Part shown: positions 47,226 through 56,027 of the stretch, one piece after another | Layout of the letters: each line of letters starts with the position of its first letter | How positions within the stretch are numbered: the first letter of the stretch is position 1 | Assembly (NCBI RefSeq): GCF_014712225.1 | Contig: NZ_JACXBW010000009.1 | Coordinates: 170,297 to 234,296 of the forward strand | DNA: 64,000 nucleotides | Source of the DNA: Pseudarthrobacter sulfonivorans | Lineage (GTDB): Bacteria; Actinomycetota; Actinomycetes; Actinomycetales; Micrococcaceae | Direction: 5' to 3' | The notes under the pieces: model-generated | Databases searched by the model: none | The model's input: the letters and a program-made list of their open reading frames with translations, nothing else | Told to the model about the DNA's origin: nothing | Made by a program: the position numbers and the translations under genes

Positions 47226-47642
47226 GTGGCCGTAAAGATTCGCCTTAAGCGCTTTGGTAAAATGCGCGCACCGTACTACCGCATCGTCGTCATGGATGCA
47301 CGCTCCAAGCGTGACGGCCGTGCCATCGAAGAGATCGGCAAGTACCACCCCACCGAAGAGCCCTCATACATCGAGGTCGACACGGACCGTGCCCAGTACT
47401 GGCTCGGCGTCGGCGCACAGCCGTCCGAGCAGGTTGCCGCGATCCTCAAGATCACCGGTGACTGGCAGAAGTTCAAGGGCCTCCCGGGCCAGGAAGGCAC
47501 CCTGAAGACCAAGGCTCCCAAGGCTGCCTTTGTTGCCCCGGAAAAGGGTTCCGTGATCATCCCGGAAGCCATCACCAAGAAGGCAAAGCAGTCTGACGCA
47601 GCCGAGGCCCCGGCCGAAGCAGAAGCCACCGAGGCTGAGTAG
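47226..47642 (+). CDS. rpsP: 30S ribosomal protein S16
   Basis: Small-subunit ribosomal protein; residues 1-80 are the S16 fold ([20 protein letters not shown], then the [12 protein letters not shown] loop). The C-terminal 55 residues are an Ala/Glu/Lys-rich extension common in actinobacteria, giving 138 residues in all. GTG at 47226 was chosen because AGGAG lies 10 bases upstream; the GTG at 47214 is too close to it. First gene of the rpsP-khpA-rimM-trmD series. Confidence 0.97.
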   Translation: MAVKIRLKRFGKMRAPYYRIVVMDARSKRDGRAIEEIGKYHPTEEPSYIEVDTDRAQYWLGVGAQPSEQVAAILKITGDWQKFKGLPGQEGTLKTKAPKAAFVAPEKGSVIIPEAITKKAKQSDAAEAPAEAEATEAE

Positions 47643-47643
47643 A

Positions 47644-47886
47644 TTGCTGGCAGAAGCGCTCGAACACCTGGTCCGGGGAATCGTTGATTCGCCGGAAGAT
47701 GTCAAGGTCAGCTCGAAGAACAACCGCCGCGGGGACACCCTCGAGGTCCGCGTTCATCAGGATGACCTGGGACGGGTGATCGGCCGCCAGGGCCGCACCG
47801 CACGTGCACTGCGCACCGTTGTGGCGGCACTGGCAGACGGCGAACCGGTCAGGGTCGACGTCGTCGATACCGACCGCCGCCGCTAA
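47644..47886 (+). CDS. khpA: KH-domain RNA-binding protein KhpA
   Basis: 80 residues making one type II KH domain with the GXXG loop in VIGRQGRTARAL. KhpA, usually acting with KhpB, binds RNA and affects cell division in Gram-positives. The TTG start is one base past the rpsP stop, so translation is probably coupled. Gene order rpsP-khpA-rimM-trmD is conserved across actinobacteria and firmicutes. Confidence 0.9.
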   Translation: MLAEALEHLVRGIVDSPEDVKVSSKNNRRGDTLEVRVHQDDLGRVIGRQGRTARALRTVVAALADGEPVRVDVVDTDRRR

Positions 47887-47910
47887 GCGCTCGGCAGTAT
47901 CAGTTTTTTG

Positions 47911-47948
47911 CTCCGGCCCTTCCACCCATCAGGGTGGAGGGGCCGGAG
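47911..47948 (+). terminator. Hairpin between khpA and rimM
   Basis: 17-base arms, CTCCGGCCCTTCCACCC (47911-47927) and the complement (47932-47948) with one G-U pair and a short loop. A TTTTTT run lies just before the stem rather than after it, so this may be an attenuator or an RNase III site inside the operon rather than a full terminator. Confidence 0.5.
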
Positions 47949-47999
47949 TGCTTTCATCAGAACACCGTGGATCATCCCACAACCGGAACAGAGGAACAG

Positions 48000-48545
48000 A
48001 TGCAGCTTCAGGTGGCACGAATCGGCAAACCGCACGGAATCCGCGGGGAAGTGACGGTCCAGGTGCTCACTGACGCTCCGGCCGACCGGTTTGTTCCGGG
48101 TACCGAGTTTGTCGTGGAGCCGGCCTCGGCCGGGCCCCTGACTGTTGAGGGCGCCCGCTGGAACAAGGACATCCTGCTGCTCGCGTTCGAGGGAATTGAA
48201 ACCCGCAACCAGGCCGAGACCCTGCGTGGTGCCAAGCTGTTCATCGAAACCGAAGAGCTGGACGAGGACGATGACGAAGGCTGGTACGAGCACGAACTGG
48301 TGGGACTCGAAGCGCGGGTGGGCTCCCAGGTGGTGGGCAAGGTTGCCGGCCTGCACACCATGCCGGTCCAGGACCTGCTGGTGGTCGAGGACGCTGACGG
48401 CAAGGAAATCCTCATCCCCTTCGTTGAGCAGATCGTGCCGGAAGTCAACGTTGCCGAGGGGTTTATCCTGCTGACGCCGCCGGACGGACTGTTTGAGATC
48501 AACTCCGACGACGCTGCTGACGGCGAACCTGAGGGCAACGCTTAG
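48000..48545 (+). CDS. rimM: Ribosome maturation factor RimM
   Basis: Helps assemble the 30S head by binding S19. The 181 residues have the N-terminal RimM beta-barrel (VARIGKPHGIRGEVTV) and a PRC-barrel (about 100-165, with ELVGLEARV and LIPFVEQIVPEV). The ATG at 48000 follows AGAGGAAC; the open frame further upstream covers the hairpin and is not coding. trmD begins directly after the stop. Confidence 0.95.
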   Translation: MQLQVARIGKPHGIRGEVTVQVLTDAPADRFVPGTEFVVEPASAGPLTVEGARWNKDILLLAFEGIETRNQAETLRGAKLFIETEELDEDDDEGWYEHELVGLEARVGSQVVGKVAGLHTMPVQDLLVVEDADGKEILIPFVEQIVPEVNVAEGFILLTPPDGLFEINSDDAADGEPEGNA

Positions 48546-49394
48546 ATGAGAGTCGACGTCGTCAGTATCTTTCCCGAATACCTGGCGCCCCTGGAGCTGT
48601 CGCTCATCGGCAAGGCCCGGCAGGACGGCCTGCTGGACCTGCGTGTCCATGATCTGCGCGGGTTCACTACTGACAAACACCGCACTGTGGACGACACCCC
48701 CTACGGCGGTGGGGCCGGCATGGTGATGAAGGCGGAACCGTGGGCGCAGGCGCTGGCTTCGGTGGCTGCGGCAGGCGGGGGCAACGGGGCCAAACCGGTG
48801 CTCATCGTGCCGTCACCGGCGGGGGAGCGGTTTACGCAGGCGCTGGCCCATGAGCTCGCCGAAGAGGACCAGCTGGTTTTTGCCTGCGGCCGCTACGAAG
48901 GCATCGATGAGCGTGTCATCGAATGGGCCGCGGAACACTTCACCGTTCGGCCCATGAGCCTGGGTGACTATGTGCTCAACGGCGGCGAAGTGGCTGTCCT
49001 GGCCATGGTGGAGGCCATCGGCAGGCTCCTGCCGGGCGTGGTGGGCAACCCGGAATCCCTGGTGGAGGAGTCGCATTCCGATGGTCTGCTGGAATATCCG
49101 GTGTACACCAAGCCGTCCACTTGGCGGGACCGGGAGGTGCCCGCGGTGCTTTTGAGCGGCAACCACGGGAAGATCGCGCAGTGGCGCCGCCACGAACAGT
49201 ACCGGCGGACGGCTGAACGCCGCCCCGACCTGCTGGAAGCGTTCGACGCCGGGAAGCTGCCGCGTGCCGACCGTTCGGCTCTCTACGACCTCGGGTACGA
49301 CGTCGTTGAAGGTCACCTCCGTGCCAGGCCTTCCGTGGCAGGGACAAACGGTGCGGACACCCAACACGACGCCGAAGCGGACGCTTCCGCCTGA
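48546..49394 (+). CDS. trmD: tRNA (guanine(37)-N1)-methyltransferase
   Basis: Methylates G37 next to the anticodon and prevents frameshifts. The 282-residue SPOUT protein has the trefoil-knot SAM loop in [13 protein letters not shown] and [13 protein letters not shown], and the C-terminal RR-rich domain. It is about 30 residues longer than the E. coli enzyme because of a polar C-terminal tail. The ATG abuts the rimM stop with no gap. Confidence 0.96.
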   Translation: MRVDVVSIFPEYLAPLELSLIGKARQDGLLDLRVHDLRGFTTDKHRTVDDTPYGGGAGMVMKAEPWAQALASVAAAGGGNGAKPVLIVPSPAGERFTQALAHELAEEDQLVFACGRYEGIDERVIEWAAEHFTVRPMSLGDYVLNGGEVAVLAMVEAIGRLLPGVVGNPESLVEESHSDGLLEYPVYTKPSTWRDREVPAVLLSGNHGKIAQWRRHEQYRRTAERRPDLLEAFDAGKLPRADRSALYDLGYDVVEGHLRARPSVAGTNGADTQHDAEADASA

Positions 49395-49418
49395 GCGCGC
49401 GGCCCGCATCAGCGGCAA

Positions 49419-49448
49419 TTGGCTGAAGACCCGCGAGTGTGGCAAAAT
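49419..49448 (+). promoter_or_regulatory. Promoter of rplS
   Basis: TTGGCT (49419-49424), 18 bases, CAAAAT (49443-49448). It gives a leader of about 190 bases before the rplS ATG. The 250-base trmD-rplS gap also holds a CGGGC-tt-GCCCG hairpin (49586-49597) and two copies of CGGTACTTTC. Confidence 0.4.
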
Positions 49449-49644
49449 TAGTGCTTGTGTCTGCTGGGTCCGCACCTGCCACAGGGGGAGCGCAACCAAC
49501 AGCTAAGACAACCCGGTACTTTCAATCAGCGAAGGAACCGGACCACCTAACTTTCGGCGGTACTTTCCGGGGCGTCCTGCGTTCCCGGGCTTGCCCGCCG
49601 TTACCTAAAGTGAATGACCTGTGGCGTTCACCAGGAGTGCAATT

Positions 49645-50004
49645 ATGCATATTCTCGATTCCGTAGATGCAGCTTCGCTGCGCACCGATGTTCCCGAGTT
49701 CCGCGCGGGTGACACCCTCAAGGTGCACGTGAACATCATCGAAGGCAAGAACTCCCGTGTCCAGGTATTCCAGGGCTTCGTCCTGGGCCGCCAGGGTGAC
49801 GGCATCCGCGAAACCTTCACGGTCCGCAAGGTTTCCTTCGGCGTCGGCGTGGAGCGTACCTTCCCGGTTCACTCCCCGATCATCGACAAGATCGAACTCG
49901 TCACCAAGGGTGACGTGCGCCGCGCCAAGCTTTACTACATGCGTGAACTGCGCGGCAAGGCTGCGAAGATCAAGGAAAAGCGCGACTTCCAGACCGCCAA
50001 GTAA
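49645..50004 (+). CDS. rplS: 50S ribosomal protein L19
   Basis: Large-subunit protein at the subunit interface, 119 residues, recognised by [26 protein letters not shown], by [12 protein letters not shown] and by the [20 protein letters not shown]-terminus. The ATG at 49645 follows AGGAG; the GTG 24 bases earlier lacks a ribosome-binding site. It follows trmD as usual but appears to have its own promoter. lepB genes follow after 84 bases. Confidence 0.97.
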   Translation: MHILDSVDAASLRTDVPEFRAGDTLKVHVNIIEGKNSRVQVFQGFVLGRQGDGIRETFTVRKVSFGVGVERTFPVHSPIIDKIELVTKGDVRRAKLYYMRELRGKAAKIKEKRDFQTAK

Positions 50005-50088
50005 GTCCCCGGGACCTACAAAGCAGGCCCCAGCCGTACCAGGCCAGCGCCGGAGCCACCAGCAACAGCGCCCCAGGAAATACGGATC

Positions 50089-50766
50089 ATGGACCAGACA
50101 AAACGCCAGCCCAGAAGAATGGGCTGGCGTTTTGCGTTCCTGGCACTTCTCCTCGCGGTGGGCATCAGCGGACTGGTCCGCTCGCTCTGGCTTGATGTCT
50201 ATTTCATCCCGTCCGACTCCATGGAGCCCGGGCTTGAAGGCGGCGACCGCATCCTGGTCTCCAGGACCGATTTTCACAATGAACCGATCCGCCGGGGCGA
50301 CGTTGTGGTTTTTGACGGCAGGGGATCCTTTGCCCCGCTGAACAGCGGCAAGGGCCCGGTGCTTGACTCCGTCGCTGCGGCCGGCCAGTGGCTGGGCCTG
50401 ACCGGCAGCGACACGACGTATGTCAAGAGGGTCATCGGGCTTCCGGGAGATACTGTGATCTGCTGCGATGCCGACGGGAAGATCACCGTGAACGGGACAG
50501 CGCTTGTGGAGCCGTATCTCTTTGCAGGTGACAAGCCAAGCACCCGGGTTTTCACCGCCGTGGTCCCCGAGGGAAGGCTCTGGCTCCTGGGCGACCACCG
50601 CTCCGTCTCCGCTGATTCACGCAGCCTGCTCGGCGCACCGGGCGGCGGTATGGTGCCGCTGGCCAGGGTTATCGGCAGGCCGGTCCAAATCATTTGGCCG
50701 CTTGATAGATTTGCTGCAATACCACGGCCGCTCGCGGCCGGACCAACGACAGAGGACGGACCGTAG
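50089..50766 (+). CDS. lepB: Signal peptidase I (first of two)
   Basis: Membrane serine peptidase that cleaves Sec signal peptides. 225 residues: basic N-terminus, one membrane helix (about 13-31), Ser44 in PSDSMEPGL, the catalytic lysine in [11 protein letters not shown], and GDHRSVSADSR. Both catalytic residues are present. Its stop is directly followed by the second lepB, with no gap. The tandem genes are paralogues and not identical. Confidence 0.94.
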   Translation: MDQTKRQPRRMGWRFAFLALLLAVGISGLVRSLWLDVYFIPSDSMEPGLEGGDRILVSRTDFHNEPIRRGDVVVFDGRGSFAPLNSGKGPVLDSVAAAGQWLGLTGSDTTYVKRVIGLPGDTVICCDADGKITVNGTALVEPYLFAGDKPSTRVFTAVVPEGRLWLLGDHRSVSADSRSLLGAPGGGMVPLARVIGRPVQIIWPLDRFAAIPRPLAAGPTTEDGP

Positions 50767-51588
50767 ATGCCCGAGAACAATGCGCCGACGCCCGAGACGC
50801 CTCGTGACGGCGCCGCGGGAAGTGCCGCTCAGCCGGTTACCGACGGCGGCGCTGACGCATCGCCGTCGGCGCCGGCACAGGGCAGGCATTCGGTATCTTC
50901 GAAGCCGAAGGACGGGGCGTCCAGCCACATTTTTGTCTGGCTGAAGGAAGTCGCCACAGTCGTGGTGATCGCCGTGGTGCTGTCGTTCCTGATTAAGACT
51001 TTCCTGTTCCGGGCGTTCTACATCCCGTCCGAGTCAATGGTTAACACGCTGGACGTCAACGACCGGATCTTTGTCAACCTCCTGGTGCCTGAGCCGTTCG
51101 CACTCTCGCACGGTGACGTGGTGGTCTTCCGCGACACCCAGGGCTGGCTGGCCGCGGCACCCGAGAAAGAGACCGGCCCCTTTACCTGGGTACAGGACGG
51201 CCTGACCTTCGTGGGGCTGCTGCCGGACAGCTCGGAACAGCACCTCGTCAAGCGCGTCATCGGTCTCCCCGGAGACCACGTGATCTGCTGTGACGACGCC
51301 GGTAAACTGACCATTAACGGAACTCCACTTGATGAAACCTACGTCAACACCGCCGAGGTAGCGCAGATCCGCCCCTTTGACGTTGTCGTTCCGGAAGGGA
51401 AGGTCTGGGTCATGGGCGATAACCGTAACCATTCGGCTGATTCCCGCTCGCATCTGGATGCCAATGGCGGATTCGTTAATCTGGTGGACGTGGAGGGCAA
51501 GGCGGCCGTCATCGCGTGGCCGCTCAACCGGATCTCTGTCCTGGAGAATTACCCCGACGTCTACCGGAATGTGCCCGCGGGGAAATAA
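50767..51588 (+). CDS. lepB: Signal peptidase I (second of two)
   Basis: 273 residues. A cytosolic Pro/Ala/Ser-rich tail of about 55 residues precedes one membrane helix ([19 protein letters not shown]). Then come the nucleophile in PSESMVNTL, the lysine in [11 protein letters not shown] and the box [11 protein letters not shown]. It is longer than the first copy because of the tail. Both enzymes look active and may divide substrates or conditions. rnhB follows after 2 bases. Confidence 0.95.
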   Translation: MPENNAPTPETPRDGAAGSAAQPVTDGGADASPSAPAQGRHSVSSKPKDGASSHIFVWLKEVATVVVIAVVLSFLIKTFLFRAFYIPSESMVNTLDVNDRIFVNLLVPEPFALSHGDVVVFRDTQGWLAAAPEKETGPFTWVQDGLTFVGLLPDSSEQHLVKRVIGLPGDHVICCDDAGKLTINGTPLDETYVNTAEVAQIRPFDVVVPEGKVWVMGDNRNHSADSRSHLDANGGFVNLVDVEGKAAVIAWPLNRISVLENYPDVYRNVPAGK

Positions 51589-51590
51589 CC

Positions 51591-52346
51591 GTGTCCACAG
51601 CAATGCCAGCCCCTCCAGTCGCTCCTGCCCCTCCTGCCAAGCCGGCGGCCCGCCCCGCCTCGGGGCCGCGTTCCAAAGCCCCCACGCTTCGGCATGAGCG
51701 GACCTTCAAGGCCCAGGGTGCCCGCTACCTGGCCGGCGTCGACGAGGTGGGACGCGGAGCCCTGGCGGGACCTGTCAGTGTAGGGATTGCCGTCGTCGAC
51801 CTCCTCACCCAGAAGCCACTGTCCGGCGTGCGCGACAGCAAACTGCTCAGCCCCATCGAGAGGGAGCGCCTGGAACCGTTGGTGCGAAGCTGGAGCGTGG
51901 CTTCGGCGGTGGGCCACGCCTCCGCCCGGGAGATCGACGCCCTGGGCATCATTGCGGCCCTGCGGCTCGCAGGAACACGGGCATGGCTGGAGATCCTCGC
52001 CGCCGGCGTGAATCCGGACGTGGTGCTGCTCGATGGCAGCCACAACTGGCTCTCGCCGGCAGGTCAGCTGTCCTTGTTCGACGAGCCCATGCTGGAACCC
52101 GGCTGCGAGGCGCCGGTCCACACCAAGGTCAAGGCGGACATGCAGTGCCTGAGCGTTGCCGCCGCCAGCGTGATCGCCAAGGTGGAGCGCGATCAGCAGA
52201 TGCGCGGCCTGCACAACGAATATCCCGGTTTTGGCTGGGACGTCAACAAGGGATACGCCACCGCGACACACCGCGACGCCCTGCGAGCCGCCGGCCCCAC
52301 CCCCTACCACCGGGTGAGCTGGAACCTCCTCGGCGGCGAGCTCTGA
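51591..52346 (+). CDS. rnhB: Ribonuclease HII
   Basis: Removes RNA from RNA-DNA hybrids, including single ribonucleotides in DNA. 251 residues: a disordered Pro/Ala-rich N-terminus of about 40 residues, then the catalytic [14 protein letters not shown], the second aspartate in LLDGSHNW, and [14 protein letters not shown] with later acidic residues. The GTG at 51591 is 2 bases after lepB; an ATG four codons later is possible. The next gene is DUF2469, its usual actinobacterial partner. Confidence 0.94.
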   Translation: MSTAMPAPPVAPAPPAKPAARPASGPRSKAPTLRHERTFKAQGARYLAGVDEVGRGALAGPVSVGIAVVDLLTQKPLSGVRDSKLLSPIERERLEPLVRSWSVASAVGHASAREIDALGIIAALRLAGTRAWLEILAAGVNPDVVLLDGSHNWLSPAGQLSLFDEPMLEPGCEAPVHTKVKADMQCLSVAAASVIAKVERDQQMRGLHNEYPGFGWDVNKGYATATHRDALRAAGPTPYHRVSWNLLGGEL

Positions 52347-52421
52347 TACCTCGCGCCGGTCGGCAACGCGCGATGCTGCGCCGGGGCGCCCGGGGCGTCC
52401 CCAATGGTGCAAGATGGAAGT

Positions 52422-52748
52422 ATGAGCGCTGAGGATCTTGAAAACTATGAAACCGACATGGAGCTGCAGCTCTACCGTGAATACCGGGACGTCGTCGGGC
52501 TCTTCAGCTACGTTGTCGAAACTGAGCGCCGCTTCTACCTTGCCAACCACGTTGACCTCCAGGCCCGCAGCGCCGACGGCGAGGTCTACTTCGACCTGAC
52601 GCTGCAGGACGCCTGGGTGTGGGACGTCTACCGCTCGGCCCGGTTTGTGAAGACCGTCCGGGTGCTGACCTTTAAGGACGTCAACGTCGAAGAATTGCCG
52701 CGCAACGAGGAACTTGCCCTGCCGAAGGACGTTGACCTTGGCAACTGA
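52422..52748 (+). CDS. DUF2469 family protein
   Basis: 108 residues, very acidic N-terminus (MSAEDLENYETDMELQLYRE) and a compact alpha/beta body ending LPKDVDLGN. This is the actinobacteria-specific DUF2469 protein nearly always found between rnhB and yraN. Its function is not established. The ATG at 52422 was preferred over one 18 bases upstream because the family begins MSAEDLE. Confidence 0.88.
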   Translation: MSAEDLENYETDMELQLYREYRDVVGLFSYVVETERRFYLANHVDLQARSADGEVYFDLTLQDAWVWDVYRSARFVKTVRVLTFKDVNVEELPRNEELALPKDVDLGN

Positions 52749-52877
52749 CGCCGGCCGAAGCCCCACTTCTCCTCCACATGTTGCCACGGCGGCGGTTTCT
52801 GCTGAGGTTACCCACATAGGCTCATAGCTTTCTGCCGTCCGCTGTCCTGCCCCTGCAGGCTTGAGGCGGAGGTAGAA

Positions 52878-53234
52878 ATGAAAGCCAAAGACCTGTTGGG
52901 CCAGCGCGGCGAGGAGCTCGCCGCCGGCTATCTTGAATCGCTGGGCATGCTGGTGGTGGAGCGGAACTGGCGCTGCGCCGAAGGCGAAATAGACATCGTG
53001 GCCCTGGACGGGGACGCCTTGGTGATCACCGAGGTGAAAACGCGGCGCTCCCTGGACTACGGCCACCCCTTTGAAGCTGTGGGTGCAGCCAAACTCGCCC
53101 GCCTGCACCGGCTCGGAGCGGCGTGGTGCCGGGACCGGGAGCTGAGGATGCCGCTGCGGCGGGTCGATGTGGTGGCCGTGGTGGACGACGGCGGCGGCGA
53201 CCCTTTGGTGGAACACCTCAAAGGGGTAGGCTAG
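52878..53234 (+). CDS. yraN: UPF0102/YraN family nuclease-like protein
   Basis: 118 residues with the restriction-endonuclease-like core of the YraN family: GQRGEELAAGYLESLGM, then EGEIDIVALDGDALVITEVKTRRS, which contains the E...D...E-x-K acidic set. The biological role is unclear; DNA repair or uptake is suspected because it clusters with comM and dprA. The ATG follows GGCGGAGGT. The stop abuts the start of the comM-like gene. Confidence 0.88.
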   Translation: MKAKDLLGQRGEELAAGYLESLGMLVVERNWRCAEGEIDIVALDGDALVITEVKTRRSLDYGHPFEAVGAAKLARLHRLGAAWCRDRELRMPLRRVDVVAVVDDGGGDPLVEHLKGVG

Positions 53235-54779
53235 ATGGCGCTGGGCCGGACCTACTCGGTGGCCCTGGTGGGTTTGAACGGGTACATCGTCGAAGTCGAA
53301 GCTGACATCGGCCAGACGTTGCCGGCGTTTGTGATCCTCGGCCTGCCGGACGCGGCCCTCAACGAAGCCAAAGAGCGGATACGGTCGGCCGCCAAAAATT
53401 CCGGCATTCCCTTGAGCAGGCGGAAGATCACGGCCAATCTCATCCCGGCCTCGCTCCCCAAGCGCGGTTCGGGTTTTGACCTGGCTGTCACCATGGCGGT
53501 CCTGAGGGCCGCCAACGACATCCAACCCACCGAGCGGACTGTCTTCATCGCCGAGCTGGGTCTGGACGGCAGGCTGCGGCCCGTACGCGGCATCCTGCCC
53601 GCCGTGATGGCAGCTGTACAGGCCGGATACCAGGACGTGGTGGTAGCGCAGGCCAACCTCGCCGAAGCATCGCTGGTCCCCGGCGCCAGCGTCCGGGGAT
53701 ACCGGACCCTTGCCCGGCTTGCTCTCGATTTCGGAGCAGATCCGCAGGAACTGGCACTGGACTTCGAACCGGAGGATGAACCCGGTCACGGCGATGCCGC
53801 ACCAGGCGCACCCGCTGTGCCGGACATGGCCGACGTCTCCGGCCAGGGCGATGCCCGGCGTGCGTTGGAGGTGGCCGCAGCCGGAGCACACCACCTGCTG
53901 TTGACAGGACCGCCCGGCGCGGGCAAGACCATGCTGGCGGAGCGGCTGCCGGGGCTCCTGCCGGACCTGGCTGACAACGAGGCCATGGAAGTTACCGCCA
54001 TCCACTCGCTGTGCGGGCTTCCCTCGTCCAACGCTCAGCTCCTGCGGCGCCCGCCGTTCGAAAACCCTCACCATTCGGCCACCGCTGCCGCGATCATCGG
54101 CGGCGGTTCCGGCCTGCCCCGCCCCGGCGCCGCATCGCGTGCCCACCGCGGGGTGCTGTTCCTGGACGAAGCACCGGAATACGAACGCAGGGTACTGGAC
54201 GCCCTGCGGCAACCCCTGGAGAGCGGGGAGTTGGTCATCCACCGTTCGGCTGGCACGGCCGCCTATCCTGCCCGCTTCCAGCTGGTCCTGGCCGCGAATC
54301 CGTGTCCGTGTGGCAAAGCCTCAGGAAAGGGTCTGGACTGCACGTGCACGCCCATGATGAGGCGCCGCTATGTGGCAAGGATGTCAGGGCCGCTCCTGGA
54401 TCGGGTGGACATCCAGCTGCAGGTGGAACGGGTCTCGCTGGCTGACTTTGGCCAGGGAGGGAAGGAGGAGGACACCGCGGCGGTGGCAGGACGCGTGCGG
54501 GACGCCCGCGGGCGGCAGGCTGAACGGCTGCGGCCGCTCGGGCTGGAAACAAACTCCCAGGTTCCCGGCCGGATTCTGCGCGGCGCCTTGCGGCTGCCGG
54601 CGTCGGCCACCCGGATCCTGGACCACTCCCTGGAGCGGGGCGTGCTGACGGCCAGGGGCTATGACAGGGTCCTGCGGCTCGCGTGGACCTTGGCAGATCT
54701 GTCGCACCGCGACGCGCCGGACACCAATGACATCGGCCAGGCCCTAGGCCTGCGCCAGGCTGCCTCGGCAGCTGCGTGA
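53235..54779 (+). CDS. comM: YifB/ComM family Mg-chelatase-like AAA+ ATPase
   Basis: 514 residues: a Lon-protease-like N-terminal domain (about 20-170, without the catalytic dyad role), an AAA+ module with Walker A GPPGAGKTMLAERLP, Walker B GVLFLDEAPEY and a cysteine pair region CPCGKASGKGLDCTC, and a C-terminal helical domain. ComM is a hexameric helicase that helps branch migration in natural transformation. It sits with yraN and dprA, a common competence-type trio. Confidence 0.92.
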   Translation: MALGRTYSVALVGLNGYIVEVEADIGQTLPAFVILGLPDAALNEAKERIRSAAKNSGIPLSRRKITANLIPASLPKRGSGFDLAVTMAVLRAANDIQPTERTVFIAELGLDGRLRPVRGILPAVMAAVQAGYQDVVVAQANLAEASLVPGASVRGYRTLARLALDFGADPQELALDFEPEDEPGHGDAAPGAPAVPDMADVSGQGDARRALEVAAAGAHHLLLTGPPGAGKTMLAERLPGLLPDLADNEAMEVTAIHSLCGLPSSNAQLLRRPPFENPHHSATAAAIIGGGSGLPRPGAASRAHRGVLFLDEAPEYERRVLDALRQPLESGELVIHRSAGTAAYPARFQLVLAANPCPCGKASGKGLDCTCTPMMRRRYVARMSGPLLDRVDIQLQVERVSLADFGQGGKEEDTAAVAGRVRDARGRQAERLRPLGLETNSQVPGRILRGALRLPASATRILDHSLERGVLTARGYDRVLRLAWTLADLSHRDAPDTNDIGQALGLRQAASAAA

Positions 54780-54792
54780 AGGACGGATACCC

Positions 54793-55980
54793 ATGGATAA
54801 CGAACGGATTGCCCGGGCCGCGCTGTCGCGGCTCATGGAACCCCAGGACGCTGCGGGCCTTGCGCTCGTGCAGGCGGCCGGCGCCGAGGACGCCCTGCGG
54901 ATTGCCACGGGCCAAGCTACCGCCGGGCCGGCGCTGGAACAGGAGATCACGGGCCTGCTGGCTGACAACGGCGCCGGAGCCAGCTGGGGCGGGCTGACGG
55001 CAGCACGGAAACGTTGGGCGCCGCGCGTCCCCGATCTCGCACCGGAGCGCGATCTCGCCACCATGGCCCGCCTGGGTGGACGGGTGATTGTCCCGTCAGA
55101 CGAGCTCTGGCCCGAACAGCTCGGCGACCTGGGCATCCACGAGCCTATTTGCCTCTGGTGGCGCGGCCTCGAGCAGGAGCTGCCCGCCTTGGCCCGGTGC
55201 GTGGCGCTGGTGGGTTCCCGCGACAGCACCAGCTACGGCGCATCGGTGACCGGGGACCTCGCATACTCCTTGGCGCAGCGGGGCTTCACCGTGGTTTCCG
55301 GAGGCGCGTACGGCATTGACGCCCACGCCCACCGGGCAGCGCTGGCCGGGGGATCAGGGCACTTGCCCACCATCGCTGTCATGGCGGGTGGCGTGGACCG
55401 GTTCTACCCGTCCGGCAATGAGGACCTTCTCCGCGCCGTCTGCAACCAGGGGGCGGTGATCGCCGAGGTCCCGCCGGGATCGGCGCCGACCCGCTACCGG
55501 TTCCTGCAGCGCAACAGGCTAATCGCTGCCCTGGCCGCCGTGACGGTGGTGGTGGAAGCCCGGTGGCGGTCCGGTGCGCTGAATACCGCCCACCACGCTG
55601 AAAACCTTGGTCGTGCCGTCGGGGCGGTCCCCGGCTCAGTCCACAGCGCAAACTCGGCCGGCTGCCACCGGCTGCTCCGCGATGGCGGCGCGGTCTGCGT
55701 GACGGACGCCGCCGAGATCGCCGAGCTGGCTTCGCCCAGCGGTGACGGCCTTCCCGGGCCGGGCACCGGGCATTCGGCCGAGCACGACGGCCTGACGTTG
55801 GAAGACCTGATCCTCCTCGATGCCCTGCCCCTGCGGTCCACCACCTCGATGGAGAAACTCTGTGCCGTCGCGGGCCTCAGCGTTGAGTCGGTTCGCGCCG
55901 GGCTGGGCAGGCTCGGCCTCCTGGGGCTCGCCGTCTCGGAAAGGGGCGGCTGGAAACGGGCCAAGGATTCCGGCCACTAG
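54793..55980 (+). CDS. dprA: DNA-processing protein DprA
   Basis: Loads RecA on incoming single-stranded DNA in transformation. 395 residues: a helical N-terminus, then the DprA Rossmann core (about 125-310) with VALVGSRDSTSYG, VVSGGAYGIDAHAHRAAL and VAEVPPGSAPTRYRF-like segments (here IAEVPPGSAPTRYRFLQRN), and a C-terminal winged helix (about 325-385). The ATG is at 54793, 13 bases after the comM-like gene. Confidence 0.95.
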   Translation: MDNERIARAALSRLMEPQDAAGLALVQAAGAEDALRIATGQATAGPALEQEITGLLADNGAGASWGGLTAARKRWAPRVPDLAPERDLATMARLGGRVIVPSDELWPEQLGDLGIHEPICLWWRGLEQELPALARCVALVGSRDSTSYGASVTGDLAYSLAQRGFTVVSGGAYGIDAHAHRAALAGGSGHLPTIAVMAGGVDRFYPSGNEDLLRAVCNQGAVIAEVPPGSAPTRYRFLQRNRLIAALAAVTVVVEARWRSGALNTAHHAENLGRAVGAVPGSVHSANSAGCHRLLRDGGAVCVTDAAEIAELASPSGDGLPGPGTGHSAEHDGLTLEDLILLDALPLRSTTSMEKLCAVAGLSVESVRAGLGRLGLLGLAVSERGGWKRAKDSGH

Positions 55981-56027
55981 CCTGTGTCCCGGACCGGATT
56001 TGCCGCGCATTCTGGGACAGTGGAACG

